From Limanda limanda (lineage: Eukaryota > Chordata > Actinopteri > Pleuronectiformes > Pleuronectidae), in NCBI RefSeq assembly GCF_963576545.1, contig NC_083651.1, positions 20,960,248 through 21,024,247 of the forward strand: 64,000 nucleotides of DNA, written 5' to 3'. The notes beneath the pieces were generated by a model, which saw only the letters and a program-made list of their open reading frames with translations, had not been told where the DNA came from and ran no database searches. The position numbers and the translations under genes are program-made. Numbering within the stretch: position 1 is the first letter of the stretch; the number at the start of each line of letters is the position of its first letter. Positions 12,991 to 22,860 of the stretch are shown in pieces.

Positions 12991-14470
12991 CAGCAGAGGA
13001 CCTACTCTCGACAGTTTGCCCTCTTTGATCATCAGTCCAAGTCATCACCAGCATCACTGTCTCTCCACAGGGTTGAGAGATGATTTAAGTCACCTGTAAT
13101 GTGTTCTATTTTTAATATTCATCAGTAGTATTAGCAGTAATAGCATAAGCATCGCATATAATAGAAAATGCACAGTGAAAACTACATTTCAGCCAAATGT
13201 CTGCTTATATATCGATTGTTTTTGGTTATTGCAGCAGTGACTTCAATATTAAATTCTGTGTCCCCATCACTCACAAATCCACAGAACACAGATATACACT
13301 TGTTACCTCCGGTCCAAACTTTCCCAAATCACCTCTTTCACCGAGAGGCACCAGGACGTTATCCACATTTCATAGCCGCAGTACATCTGCAATGTGACGT
13401 TAACAACCTGATCCGTTTCTGTAGAATGTGCGGCCTTCCTCAAGCTAACAGGCGGCGGTCAATGTATTCCACGCCACATCCCCGCCGTCCTCCAATATGT
13501 TTGCACATTGTGCCGCACAAAGTCAGCAGTCGGGTTGGCAGCCGCTCTGCATTGTTTGGTGATTGGCCGCGAGCTAAGTGGCGCTGACGGATTGTGATGT
13601 TGATGTATTTACCTCGTCTGTGCTGACAGGAAGCTGCTCCCCTGTTCTGATTGACTGGGTCTCATCGCGGCAGCCGGCGTTGCTTTGTTTAACCCGGTCA
13701 GGCTGGGGAGGGTTTGCTTACTCACTCGATGAGACGTCCATGAAGATGAGAGGAAGACCTTCCCTAATCTTGGCTGACATTGGTGGCTTGGCAGGCGGGG
13801 CGGCTCACTTATAGGGCTGCAAAAGGATGGAAATGAAGCAACACTTCGTCTGGGATAAAGTTTTCTGTGCTGACATGCCGACCATAAGGCCGCTATTCCA
13901 CCTCGGTGCTGATGTTATAATAATTTGTATTTATCCGTATATATTTAACTCTACAAATGTGTAGTTCCCTCCCCACCTAAAAGGGGAGAAAACAAAACCA
14001 CTATAAGTTTGATCTAAGATGTCTCCCAGAGGAGCAAATCAGGTAATCACAGCAATACATGGATTTTTTTCAGATGCCACTTTTTGCTTTTTTTTTTTCT
14101 TTCATTATTGACTTTCCATGGAGCAACCCCCGGATTTGTCTGCAGATCGTATCATCACCAGACAGTCTGTCTGCTCCTCAATGCGAGAGGAACAGACTCA
14201 CTGGTTGAAACTGCACATGCTGTATTTTTCTAATAACTTCTGTAAAAGGGTCAGAGAACATGATATCACAAACTGAAAGTGACTGAAAAAGACTGATGAT
14301 CTATTCATTGTATTAAACTGTACATGAATAGACGGACATTTACCACAAGCTTCACTCCCCCCCTAAAATGACATATACTAAACATAATTGTGTAGTATAT
14401 TTTACCTTTTTTATTGTGGAAAGAAATTATGAAACCCTGCAACTGCACCATGATAACAGAGATATAAAGG

Positions 14471-14593
14471 CACACGGCCACACACACACTCTCTCTCTCT
14501 CTCACACACATACACTCACGCACACACTCACGCACACACTCACACTCACACTCACACTCACACACACACTCACACTCAGACATACACACACAC
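14471..14593. repeat. compound (CA)/(CT)/(CACT) simple repeat
   Basis: CA, then a CT run, then CACTCA and ACACTC variants, about 120 bp, adjoining the epha6 CpG-rich promoter. Confidence 0.9.
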
Positions 14594-14619
14594 CTTTGCC
14601 TTGTCAGCTAACCCCCTCT

Positions 14620-15157
14620 AGTGCCGAGCATCCGGCACAGATGCGCACAGTCTCTCTCCTCCGCCGCCGCTTCATCTGCTCCTCCGCTGCATCCCCATCA
14701 TTCCTCCGGTCACCGGGCACACATCTCTCCGCTGTGCACCGGGCTGGACACACGGCTGGACACGGGGAACCGGAGCGGACAGTCCGTGGCACGACCCGGG
14801 ATTTCCGAAGTCTGCCTCGAAATCCGTGCGCCACCGCCACGGAGACGCATACGGAGCAATTTTGCGCGTCTTTGAAACATGCGATAGCCCCGAGTGAAGT
14901 GCACGGGAGATCTCCAAAGTTGTTTCGGAGACAAGTGTTTGTCAGTGCGCGCAAAAAAGAATTTATTTCACTTTAGAACAGATAGATTTGTATCCATATT
15001 CTGCACCGCAGGGAGAGGGATGGATCTCCTGCCCCGGCTTCCAGCAGCTCTCCCCGGCCAGGACCACATGTGAGGACCGGGACCGGAGGATCGGTCGCTT
15101 GCGGAGGATCAGTTTCACCTGTCGGCCAGAAGAACCCGAGATCCAGGCGCTGGAGAC
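14620..15157 (+). promoter_or_regulatory. epha6: CpG-rich promoter and 5' UTR of epha6
   Basis: Base composition changes sharply from AT-rich or CA-repeat DNA to a GC- and CpG-rich block just upstream of exon 1 and continuing into it. CG dinucleotides are frequent (cctccgccgccgcttc, cgtgcgccaccgccacgg, gcgcgcaaaaaag), whereas the rest of the window is CpG-poor. This is the expected form of a vertebrate CpG-island promoter. I see no convincing TATA box at a fixed distance, and the transcription start cannot be placed from sequence. A simple (CA)/(CT)/(CACT) repeat abuts the upstream edge. A 202-codon open frame running through this block from 14368 is best explained by the stop-poor repeat and GC-rich sequence. 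Confidence 0.6.
15020..15073 (+). other. upstream ORF in the epha6 5' UTR (17 codons)
   Basis: ATG at 15020 opens a 17-residue frame (MDLLPRLPAALPGQDHM) ending at TGA 15071-15073. It lies in the same frame as the epha6 start, 84 bases upstream of it. If the transcript starts above 15020, ribosomes would meet this ORF first, so it could damp or condition epha6 translation. The -3 base is G (gggATGG), a good initiation context. Whether it is translated is unknown. Confidence 0.45.
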
Positions 15158-15236
15158 ATGAGTTGTGGAAAGAGATTCGGGCTTGTTTCTGCCTTACTGG
15201 GAATTGTGCTTGCGCGCTTCAGCCAGTGCAACCAAG
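15158..15236 (+). CDS. epha6: epha6 coding exon 1: start codon and signal peptide
   Basis: The exon encodes 26 residues plus the first base of codon 27. It begins MSCGKRFGLV, runs through a hydrophobic core (SALLGIVLA) and ends SQCNQ, which is a typical secretory signal peptide. It ends in G followed by the donor gtgagg, a phase 1 junction as expected for Eph exon 1. The start is chosen because ATG 15158 has a purine at -3 (GAC ATG), and because reading upstream in the same frame meets TGA at 15071-15073 with no intervening ATG. The long human EPHA6 isoform has an N-terminal extension, and the stop rules out a simple in-frame extension here unless an upstream exon exists. The joined codon (G plus TT) gives Val, the first residue of the mature-domain wording in exon 2. 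The exon is too short to stand out as an ORF and was found by splice logic. Confidence 0.85.
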
Positions 15237-15757
15237 GTGAGGAACTCACCCACAGCACTTTGTTTAACCACAGATACAGAGACTGTGATGTTTGCCCTCT
15301 TCCTTAAAACATCGTGAAGGTGGAGAGATGTTGGGATGTGCACGTTGATGCTTTTACTTTAACAGTTAGGTGACCGCATTAAGGAAAATCTGACAACTCA
15401 CCTCTGAGGAAAGGTCTCAGTTGTGCTAGAGGCAACATGGAATCATTCAATGACAGCGAATTAAAAATGTGGCACAGATTATGTAGAGAACCTATAGTCA
15501 CCTCAGATTTAAATTACAGTGCAGTGGTTTTTGAATTTATTCCCATGCCATTACGATGAATTATCCTAATAATCTCTGATGTGTGCACATACACGCAGCA
15601 TGAATTAGAAATCAGATTAGAAGTTTATTATTTTCTTTGTAGAGTTCAAAGAATTGCCTTAGCTCAGTTTTTATTAAAAAAAGAAGAAAACTTGTTTTAT
15701 GGAAATGAGCTGCTGAAGTGGCAACCCTGAGGCTTCTTTAATTACACATTCTCCATC

Positions 15758-15761
15758 CACA

Positions 15762-15818
<57 letters not shown>

Positions 15819-15826
15819 ACACACAC
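15758..15826. repeat. (CA)n microsatellite
   Basis: About 69 bp of CA with few interruptions, in intron 1. It faces a TG tract 155 bp downstream. Confidence 0.95.
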
Positions 15827-15980
15827 TTTAGAGCAATTGAAATGATTTGAGATGATTAAATCATTTTGTGGGTGACAGTGTGAGATCGAGCAGACTCACA
15901 GATCTGTTTTGTGCCAAAGCTGTTGCAGTGTTTTAGATACAGTACATGTTCCTGAGCTGCCAGTGATGACTCTATTCACT

Positions 15981-15992
15981 GTGTGTGTGTCT

Positions 15993-16072
<80 letters not shown>
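15981..16072. repeat. (TG)n microsatellite
   Basis: About 92 bp of TG with early CT and GA interruptions. It is complementary in sense to the CA tract at 15758-15826. Confidence 0.95.
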
Positions 16073-16075
<3 letters not shown>

Positions 16076-16373
16076 AGAAAGAGAGAGCAGTGAAAATGTA
16101 CTCGTATTCACTCTATGCTTTTGCTTAAGTGCACATTACTGTATGTGGCGTAGTGTGAAACTCTCTGTGTACGTGGATGTGTGCGTTTGTGTAGTACACA
16201 GGGCAACACTTGAACTTGTGCACTAGCGTATAGTCCACCTGCCTATAGGATTTGTGTGTGTGTGTGTGCACATAGAACATACAAGTGTGTGACCACTTTT
16301 TTCACACACACAGAAACCATCAGAGAGGTTTAAAATAGTCTTATTGATTGTGTGGGGACACAGCAGGATTTAC

Positions 16374-16398
16374 CCCCCCACCCCCCCCCCCCCCCCCA
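16374..16398. repeat. poly-C tract
   Basis: Seven C, one A, then about 17 C. The minus strand is a long G run. Confidence 0.85.
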
Positions 16399-16775
16399 GG
16401 TTATATTTTATTGTTCTCTGAGTTCAATAAGAGTGATGCTACTCGCTGTTCCCCTGGACAGCTGCTACATAACAACCTCACTCTGTGTTTTTCTCTGCCA
16501 CGGATTGAATGATTGAGCTGAGCTCTGCTTTCTATTGTGCTCCAGTCCCTCATATCGACTGGTCTGGGACCGCGGCAGCACACTCCCAGTCGCTGGCTCC
16601 GTGAAAAACTGATAACAACTCTGATGTAAAAGAAAAGTCACTAGTTAGGTGACGAGGACGTTAACGTTTCTCCACCTTGACACAACACGCTGGTTTCTCA
16701 ATGTGTCGCTTTTCCGATTGGTCAAACTAATGCTAGAGGGTTTGTCTCAGTGGATTCACACTTCACTACTGGTTT

Positions 16776-17144
16776 CAGTGTTGGGGTGTAACTAAGTACA
16801 TTCAATTTATTGTACATTTCTCGTTTACATTTACTTTACTTAGGTATATTTTACTTTCAGGTACTTCTCTCCTGTACTTCATTACAAATATCAGAAAATA
16901 TCAGCACTTTTCTTTACTTATTGTTAAAAGGGACCAATTACATGGGAGAAATCGGTCCACTGATCCAATCAGAGCAGGTAGTTAACATTAGACTCCACCT
17001 CCTCCCACAGCAGCAGTATCACTTGTGTAGTAGAGCGTTACATTAAGGAATAGGAGACACGCTATATGTACTTTTCCTGTACATATCATCCATTTACCGG
17101 TACTTTCACTTGAGTAAAATGTTCATGTATTTCCTCCACCACTG
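16776..17144. mobile_element. hAT-like nonautonomous DNA transposon
   Basis: The left end reads CAGTGTTGGGGTGTAACTAA, followed by GTACATT. The right end, reverse-complemented, reads CAGTGGTGGAGGAAATACAT. Both begin CAGTG, which fits hAT terminal inverted repeats, and the body shows the TACTTTNACTT-type wording of a very common fish element. The flanks are actggttt (16768-16775) and cctgggtt (17145-17152), matching at 6 of 8 positions, consistent with a decayed 8-bp hAT target duplication. At about 369 bp it has no transposase. Confidence 0.7.
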
Positions 17145-17489
17145 CCTGGGTTTGCATTGTTATTGGAACAAACCTTAAAAAAAAGTATTTCACTCAGTTT
17201 TTCTACCAAATTCACGTTAATATCCGCCCATCTAACAGCTGAGAAAATGAAACACATGTATTTTGTGTGTTTCCTGCTCGGCTGCAGTCAACACAGTGTG
17301 TGTAGGCTGAGGAACACAACTCAACACCGCTCCTTGGAGGCGTTTCGGTGTCGACTGATGCTTCTGGACACAGACAAACAGGATTCCAAAGATTGGGGGA
17401 TTTCACAGACAAAATTGGAAGATGTCCTCTATTTGGAGAACAATAAAAAACAATCACTTTTTTTTTGCCTGTCCTCTGTGTGTGCCCTT

Positions 17490-17490
<1 letters not shown>

Positions 17491-17520
<30 letters not shown>
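17491..17520. repeat. (CA)n microsatellite
   Basis: CA repeat of about 30 bp followed by TATATA. Confidence 0.9.
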
Positions 17521-18536
17521 TATATAAACTCAGCTGGGATTGCAGACAAAGCTCCGCTCACTCACTGCCACGTTTGGACGAATCTTTTGCTTCCCCCGTT
17601 ACTTCATCTCCTCCCGTAATCTTTACTGTTATTAATTTTTCCCCTTTTTCCCATAAAGAAGTGATACTTATCACAGTGAACATCCCCAGATCTCATTAAC
17701 TAACCTGAATTCTCGAGTCCTTGTAATTTTCCCGAGCAGGAGATTGCTCGGACCCAGTGAATCAAGAGATCGTGTCTTTGTTCCTCACTTCTGACGTTAC
17801 GCGGGTCGTTATTTTTCCCTCACTGCGCGATTCATGCATGAAAAATCAAGAAAGGAATCAATCCTTGGAAAATGAAAGAGTCACATGAAAGCGCCACGTA
17901 TGAATGTTTTATTTTATATTGCAGCAAATGCATCCGATTGAGGCTCTGCTGGCTCTTTGCTTTCAGGAAACTTTTTTAAATGAGGAGGAGCTTAGTTTTT
18001 CAGTGCAAGACTAAATAAAAGATCCAGCCATAAAATTATCAGGGAAATTAAAATTCAAACTCTTTACACTGATTTGTGTGGATGGCTGATTAAAGTGTGT
18101 GATCTCCCTGGCACCCCCCACAGAGGACTGATCTCACCGTGGCTGCTGCAGATGAAGGAGATATTCAGCAGCCGTGTGCTGTCAGAGAAAATCAATCGAG
18201 CAGTCAAACCCAGAGCAGCCACAGAAGTGTTAACTCTGCACCTTTGACTCACAGGAACCCACAGTGGATGTTTGTGTGTCGTGTGTATGTTACACGGGAG
18301 CATTATCGCATTGTCGATTTACAGTTTTTATGATTCAGTGAATGTTTCTGTGGTAAATTTGGAACCACACACACACGTCACAAAGAAACGCACACACACG
18401 TTTGCACAGCTGTCTTTATTAGGGCTTTGCATTGTCCTCCATTCATTGAGGAGAGCTTAACAGTTTTGCATCTTGCATGATATAAAGTCACTGTTACACA
18501 TTGTTCCCAAGATGCACAAATCAATGAGAGCACAGA

Positions 18537-18820
18537 TTCAAGAAGATTTATTGTCGTTCCAAAACATGAAGCACCAGAGAGGGAACTAAACTAAGTACTG
18601 ACGAAGCAGAAGCAGCAATAAAATGAAATTAAAACAATAGAATCTCAAACTAGACACGGGATAGAAAAAAATGAGTATTGATAAATATGGGTATAGATAT
18701 TGAAGTAGTTTCGACACATGAAAGAGTCTCTGGTGTGTGGGTGGTATTACACATGAACGAGTCTCAAGTGAGTGGCAGAGTTTGTGAGTCTGACAGTCTG
18801 GCAATGTTTGTTGCTATTTA
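18537..18820 (-). repeat. possible retroposon 3' region, antisense
   Basis: The opening agaagatttattgtcgttcc resembles the reverse complement of a fish retroposon tail (…GACAATAAA-CTT). The rest is diverged, so extent and class are uncertain. Confidence 0.35.
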
Positions 18821-18947
18821 CGTTACATCGCCTGGAAGCTCAATGCGTCAAAACGTGCAGCGTCAGCATCTCGGCTGCCAAAATAAAGCAGTAAAAGAAC
18901 AAATTAGCAGGTTCACTGAGGTGTCATGTTTCCGTCATTGTCATGTT

Positions 18948-18985
18948 TCGTGGTTGTGTTAACACAAATGTTAACACAACCACGA
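18948..18985. repeat. perfect 17-bp inverted repeat (hairpin)
   Basis: CGTGGTTGTGTTAACA (18949-18964), loop CAAA, then TGTTAACACAACCACG (18969-18984). An outer T-A pair at 18948/18985 extends the stem to 17 bp with no mismatch. Each arm contains GTTAAC. No surrounding transposon ends were recognised. Confidence 0.95.
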
Positions 18986-19117
18986 TTCACATCATTTACA
19001 GAACCTTACCCAGGACATCCGAAATTATGTTTTGCCTCATTAGGACAGGGCTCATTTAAAGTAAATTTTGTGACACTCACTAGAGATGCATTATTTTCTT
19101 CTTATATGTCCACAACT

Positions 19118-19120
<3 letters not shown>

Positions 19121-19151
<31 letters not shown>
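19121..19151. repeat. (CA)n microsatellite
   Basis: CA repeat of about 31 bp. Confidence 0.9.
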
Positions 19152-19153
<2 letters not shown>

Positions 19154-21639
19154 AGGTAAAAACGTGGGGACTACATGCTGCTATATGTAATGAAAGGTCT
19201 TCCCTGTGGGCCCCCTGCAGAGAGAGACGAATATAACTCCAAGCTGCAGACTGTTCATTTTGTCGAGGCTCAGCTTTCTCAAAGTCTTTCCTCGATTAAG
19301 ATAATGATTGTTGAGTTGCACCGTGTGAGAACTTAATGGCCCCCGAGTGAACAAGATTAACTTCATTGTTGAAATAACTCCTTTGAAATCACAAATGGGA
19401 TGAGTAAATATGAATGACTGCTATTAAATTTTCTGTTGTTTGTATGAATAACGAAGCCACGCTGGTTGTGCTGCTTTCGGAACACTGGGTTTCAGACCGG
19501 TGAGACGGCCCAGTACTTTGTGAGAGTCAATCTGAAATGTATGTGAGTTAAGTGCATTACACACCCTTGGTACAACCACACAGGTGTTTTTGCCTAATTT
19601 CCAATTTTGAAAAATAAGCAGCTTTACAAAGAAAAAAGAAGAACACTATCATAGATTAAAATATGAATAAGGCATTAACCTGCTCACTGTAGCATCTTCC
19701 TTAGTTGAAAATTACTCTTGCAAATGAGATTATGTTTTCAGTCAAGTTTTTCTGTTAACTGGAAAATGCATAACTTTCCAAACTCATTTTCTCGATAAAT
19801 ATTGATTCAAAAATAGCATATTTAAGGGACTGATATTTATGAATATGCGTCATTTGATGATGCTTGACTGAATTGAAAGGGACTTGTTGGAGGTTTTGCC
19901 TTCTATTCAGTGCCCGTCTAGTTTACGTAATGCTTTGACAATGCGTTAGTCATCCTATGAGTGTTGTTAAATATCTGAAAGTTTTAGTAAATGGAGAAAA
20001 ATTACATGTTCATGAGTCTGTTGCCATTAGAGCTGTAATTGTGCTTTTCTCCATAATACTGCTGTAAAGTATTATTAAAAGCGTATAGCTCCCAGAGCAC
20101 TGTTGCACTTTGTGGTTCGTTGTAGCTTCAGTCTCATGAGTAAAGTCTCTTTGCCTCTGAAGCCAAATTAAAGAATAACACCTGTTGTGACAGAAAGGCA
20201 ACATGTCAGACTCACTGTGCAGCATCAGCACTCGACCTTGTGCATTACTGCTAATTCCCATTTCACAAATCCCTCATATAAAAACAACTTAGAGCTGATA
20301 TCACATCTAATCAAGCACGTTCAAAGATTTCCCTTTGCTGTCGGTGAGCATGTTGTCGACTGGAGTGCGGAGATGTGTGGAAAATGCTGTCATGCCTGAC
20401 AGGATTGCTTCTGCCACAGATAATGTCACAGCATATCATCCCCTCATCTGTCCGGCACCTTGTTTACACAGTTAAATGACAATGTGCGCTCATCACTTAA
20501 ACACTCACCAAAATCAATGTTTATCAAGTGCTGTTGTTAGTCTTTTAACGAGACAGCTTGCCGGACTAGGTGTGTAAAAAGGGCTTCAAATTAAAAGGGG
20601 TTTGTTTTTGTAAGGAAGTTAAAAAAAAATTTAAAAAAAAGAAAACAGAAACTAACGTGTATAAAACCTGGTTAGAAAGATTTACTGTCACGAATGTCTA
20701 AATACTTTAATAGCTCTGCAAAATATCATATAATTTACCAAATCAGCCACAGTGAATAATGTAGGATCCAAACTGTGATCTCAACTTTTAAAACTGTTTA
20801 TAGTGCAACAAATCAGATGATTCAGGACGGATCTTTTAAGACCTCTTACTCTAACCAAACTAAAAAACAGCCCCCTGGTGAGAATACCCTCATGCAATGT
20901 TTTCAACTATTTACACCGATGTGAGATGACTCCATTAGCACCTTGTCCTTTCCAGTCACACAATTGTTTTTCTCAGGCTCAGGCAACAAAAGTTACTGGT
21001 TTGGTTTCAAATTGACAAGTTCACCCACACATAGAAAACAGTCATTGAGTCCCACTGGAATAGCAGTGTTGGGTATGGACATCCCAAAGAAGCGTTGTTG
21101 CTTCCGTCTGAATACTCAAACTACTCCAGATCAAAATTTACATGAGCCAACAGTGAACGACACCAGCTCTGGGTTCTGTTGTTAGCGCGGTAGTTATTTT
21201 GGGGTGTTTGCGTGGCCTGCGAGGGCTGTAGGCCAGACAAGAGATGTCTACTTGTGCTCCATATATTTATGAGTTGGTCGGCTCATGTTCTATTTATAAC
21301 GAACCAGTGGACGTCCCAGAGGACCCTCAGCTCCAGGCAGGGTCTGTGGGTGCCTGGCTGAGAGATGGCTTTATGGAGGGATAGAGAGAGAGAGAAAAAG
21401 AAAGCGAGAGAAGATGGATGGATGTGTATCCTACGCAGGCAGTTTTCGAGTTCATGCGTAGGCAATGCTAAAAGCAAAGCAGAACACACAGACACGGGTA
21501 AAAGTGTACACACATGAAAACATGTCTTACATGCGCAAACACACACAGATAAAAGTGTAACATTTGTATTGCCATTTATTTGACCTCATTAATCTTTACC
21601 TTGATGTCCTTCACTGACCTCTTTGATTGTTGACCTGTG

Positions 21640-21749
21640 CTTTTTGGCACATATCGTATCGGATGTTGTTTGTGTGATCGTGAATGGGCTGAGCTGCAAA
21701 AGGAATCGCCCTCTTTGGGATCAATAAAGATGCCTGAATCTGAATCTGA
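21640..21749 (+). repeat. retroposon 3' tail with (CTGAAT)n end
   Basis: Ends gccctctttgggatcaataa, agatgc, then three CTGAAT-type units (21733-21749). The phrase 'GGGATCAATAAAG plus short tandem repeat' is the usual 3' terminus of common fish retroposons. The 5' limit is not defined. Confidence 0.5.
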
Positions 21750-22840
21750 AAACACACATAAAAACATGAACAAACGAACGAAAACAAACCGATATGAAAT
21801 ATCACAACAAGAAAGCAGGAACCTTGTGGTTGAGGGACGACCTCCTGTGCACTGCTGCGGGTGTCAGGTCATACCAGTAATTTGTGTAATGTCAGGCTGC
21901 CGGAGGTGTTTCATTGCAAAGCAGCTGTCATCCTCCACAAGCACAGCCTTCGTGATGTTGGGCATTTTTCTTACAGTTTGGTGCAAAGTTTTGCAAAAGC
22001 CGATTCAACACCTCCATGAAACTTTTCCATCTAGATCAGACTATTTTTCTTAGCTCCTACGAAGTTCTGACCCGCTGCTGTTGTGTTCCCTGCTAGATTG
22101 CTTCCTCGCTGCCTACTAATGTACATCAGCTGTTCTTTATTTATGGCAAAGCGAGGTGTGAAGCTGCTCGCTGCAGTGAGCAACACCGCCAACTCTCCGC
22201 AATTAGGCCAATCTCCAGGGGCCGTGCTGTCTACCTGCCCACAGTAGCCTAACGGTGTCCATTAACACTGGTGGCAGTGCCAGCACGTCCTCCAGCCGGG
22301 CACTGGCACAGACGAGGCACAGACGAGGCACGGACCCCGGTCACGGGTTGAAAAAAGACACACAGGGCGCTGGAATTGATCCAAAATGGAGGAAATATCA
22401 GACCAAGCTATATCCAAGTAGAGCGGAGAGGATGAGGAGATAGAAAGATCAGCATGAAGCCTTTTCTTGTGTGTGTGAGAGAGGACGGTCAATCGATAGA
22501 ATAATCTGCTACATTTTCATAAATCAATGTTCATTTTCTGCATCTTTTCTCACATTGATGTAACACAACAGGAGTTATTAGATGCTTTACATGTTCAAAG
22601 CTCAAAGGTTCTTGTTAAGTCTTTGCTGTGAAATATGATCTGGTGCTCATGACTTGATGTGCGCTGTGTGTCGGATAGTAGGGGAAAGAAAGGTTGATGG
22701 TATTCATTTATCCTGTATTTACTGAGGACGGTCCCGATGAGATACAGTTCTGCTTCTGAGTCCTGCTCAAGATGGGAAGCACTGAAGTAAAAAAGTCACG
22801 ATTCTGTCCCTCTATGAACTTTTGAAAGACTGGAAGTTTT

Positions 22841-22860
22841 TGATATATATATATATATAA
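22841..22860. repeat. (AT)n microsatellite
   Basis: Short AT repeat next to a T run. Confidence 0.8.

Larger units (their letters stand above)
1..14470. other. upstream intergenic region with repeat fragments, no gene recognised
   Basis: No open frame here carries a recognisable domain. The longest, 139 codons at 13168-13587, resembles no family I know. The region holds microsatellites (1-30, 3501-3590, 6753-6780), G-rich tracts (7003-7037, 12967-12990), retroposon-tail and transposon fragments (about 505-665, 948-1062, 2745-2925, 4401-4620, 6222-6312, 6368-6480) and an element with terminal inverted repeats (8578-9265). Between these it is ordinary AT-rich DNA. The stretch 13400-13830 is GC-richer and unique-looking. 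Confidence 0.6.

Noticed and set aside
13168..13587. 139-codon open frame
   Set aside because: No signal peptide plus domain logic, no recognisable family and no splice context. It may be a chance frame in GC-richer DNA.
14368..14976. 202-codon open frame overlapping the epha6 promoter
   Set aside because: Its middle is a translated CA/CT simple repeat and its 3' half is GC-rich promoter sequence with few stops. It is in a different frame from epha6 and has no known domain.
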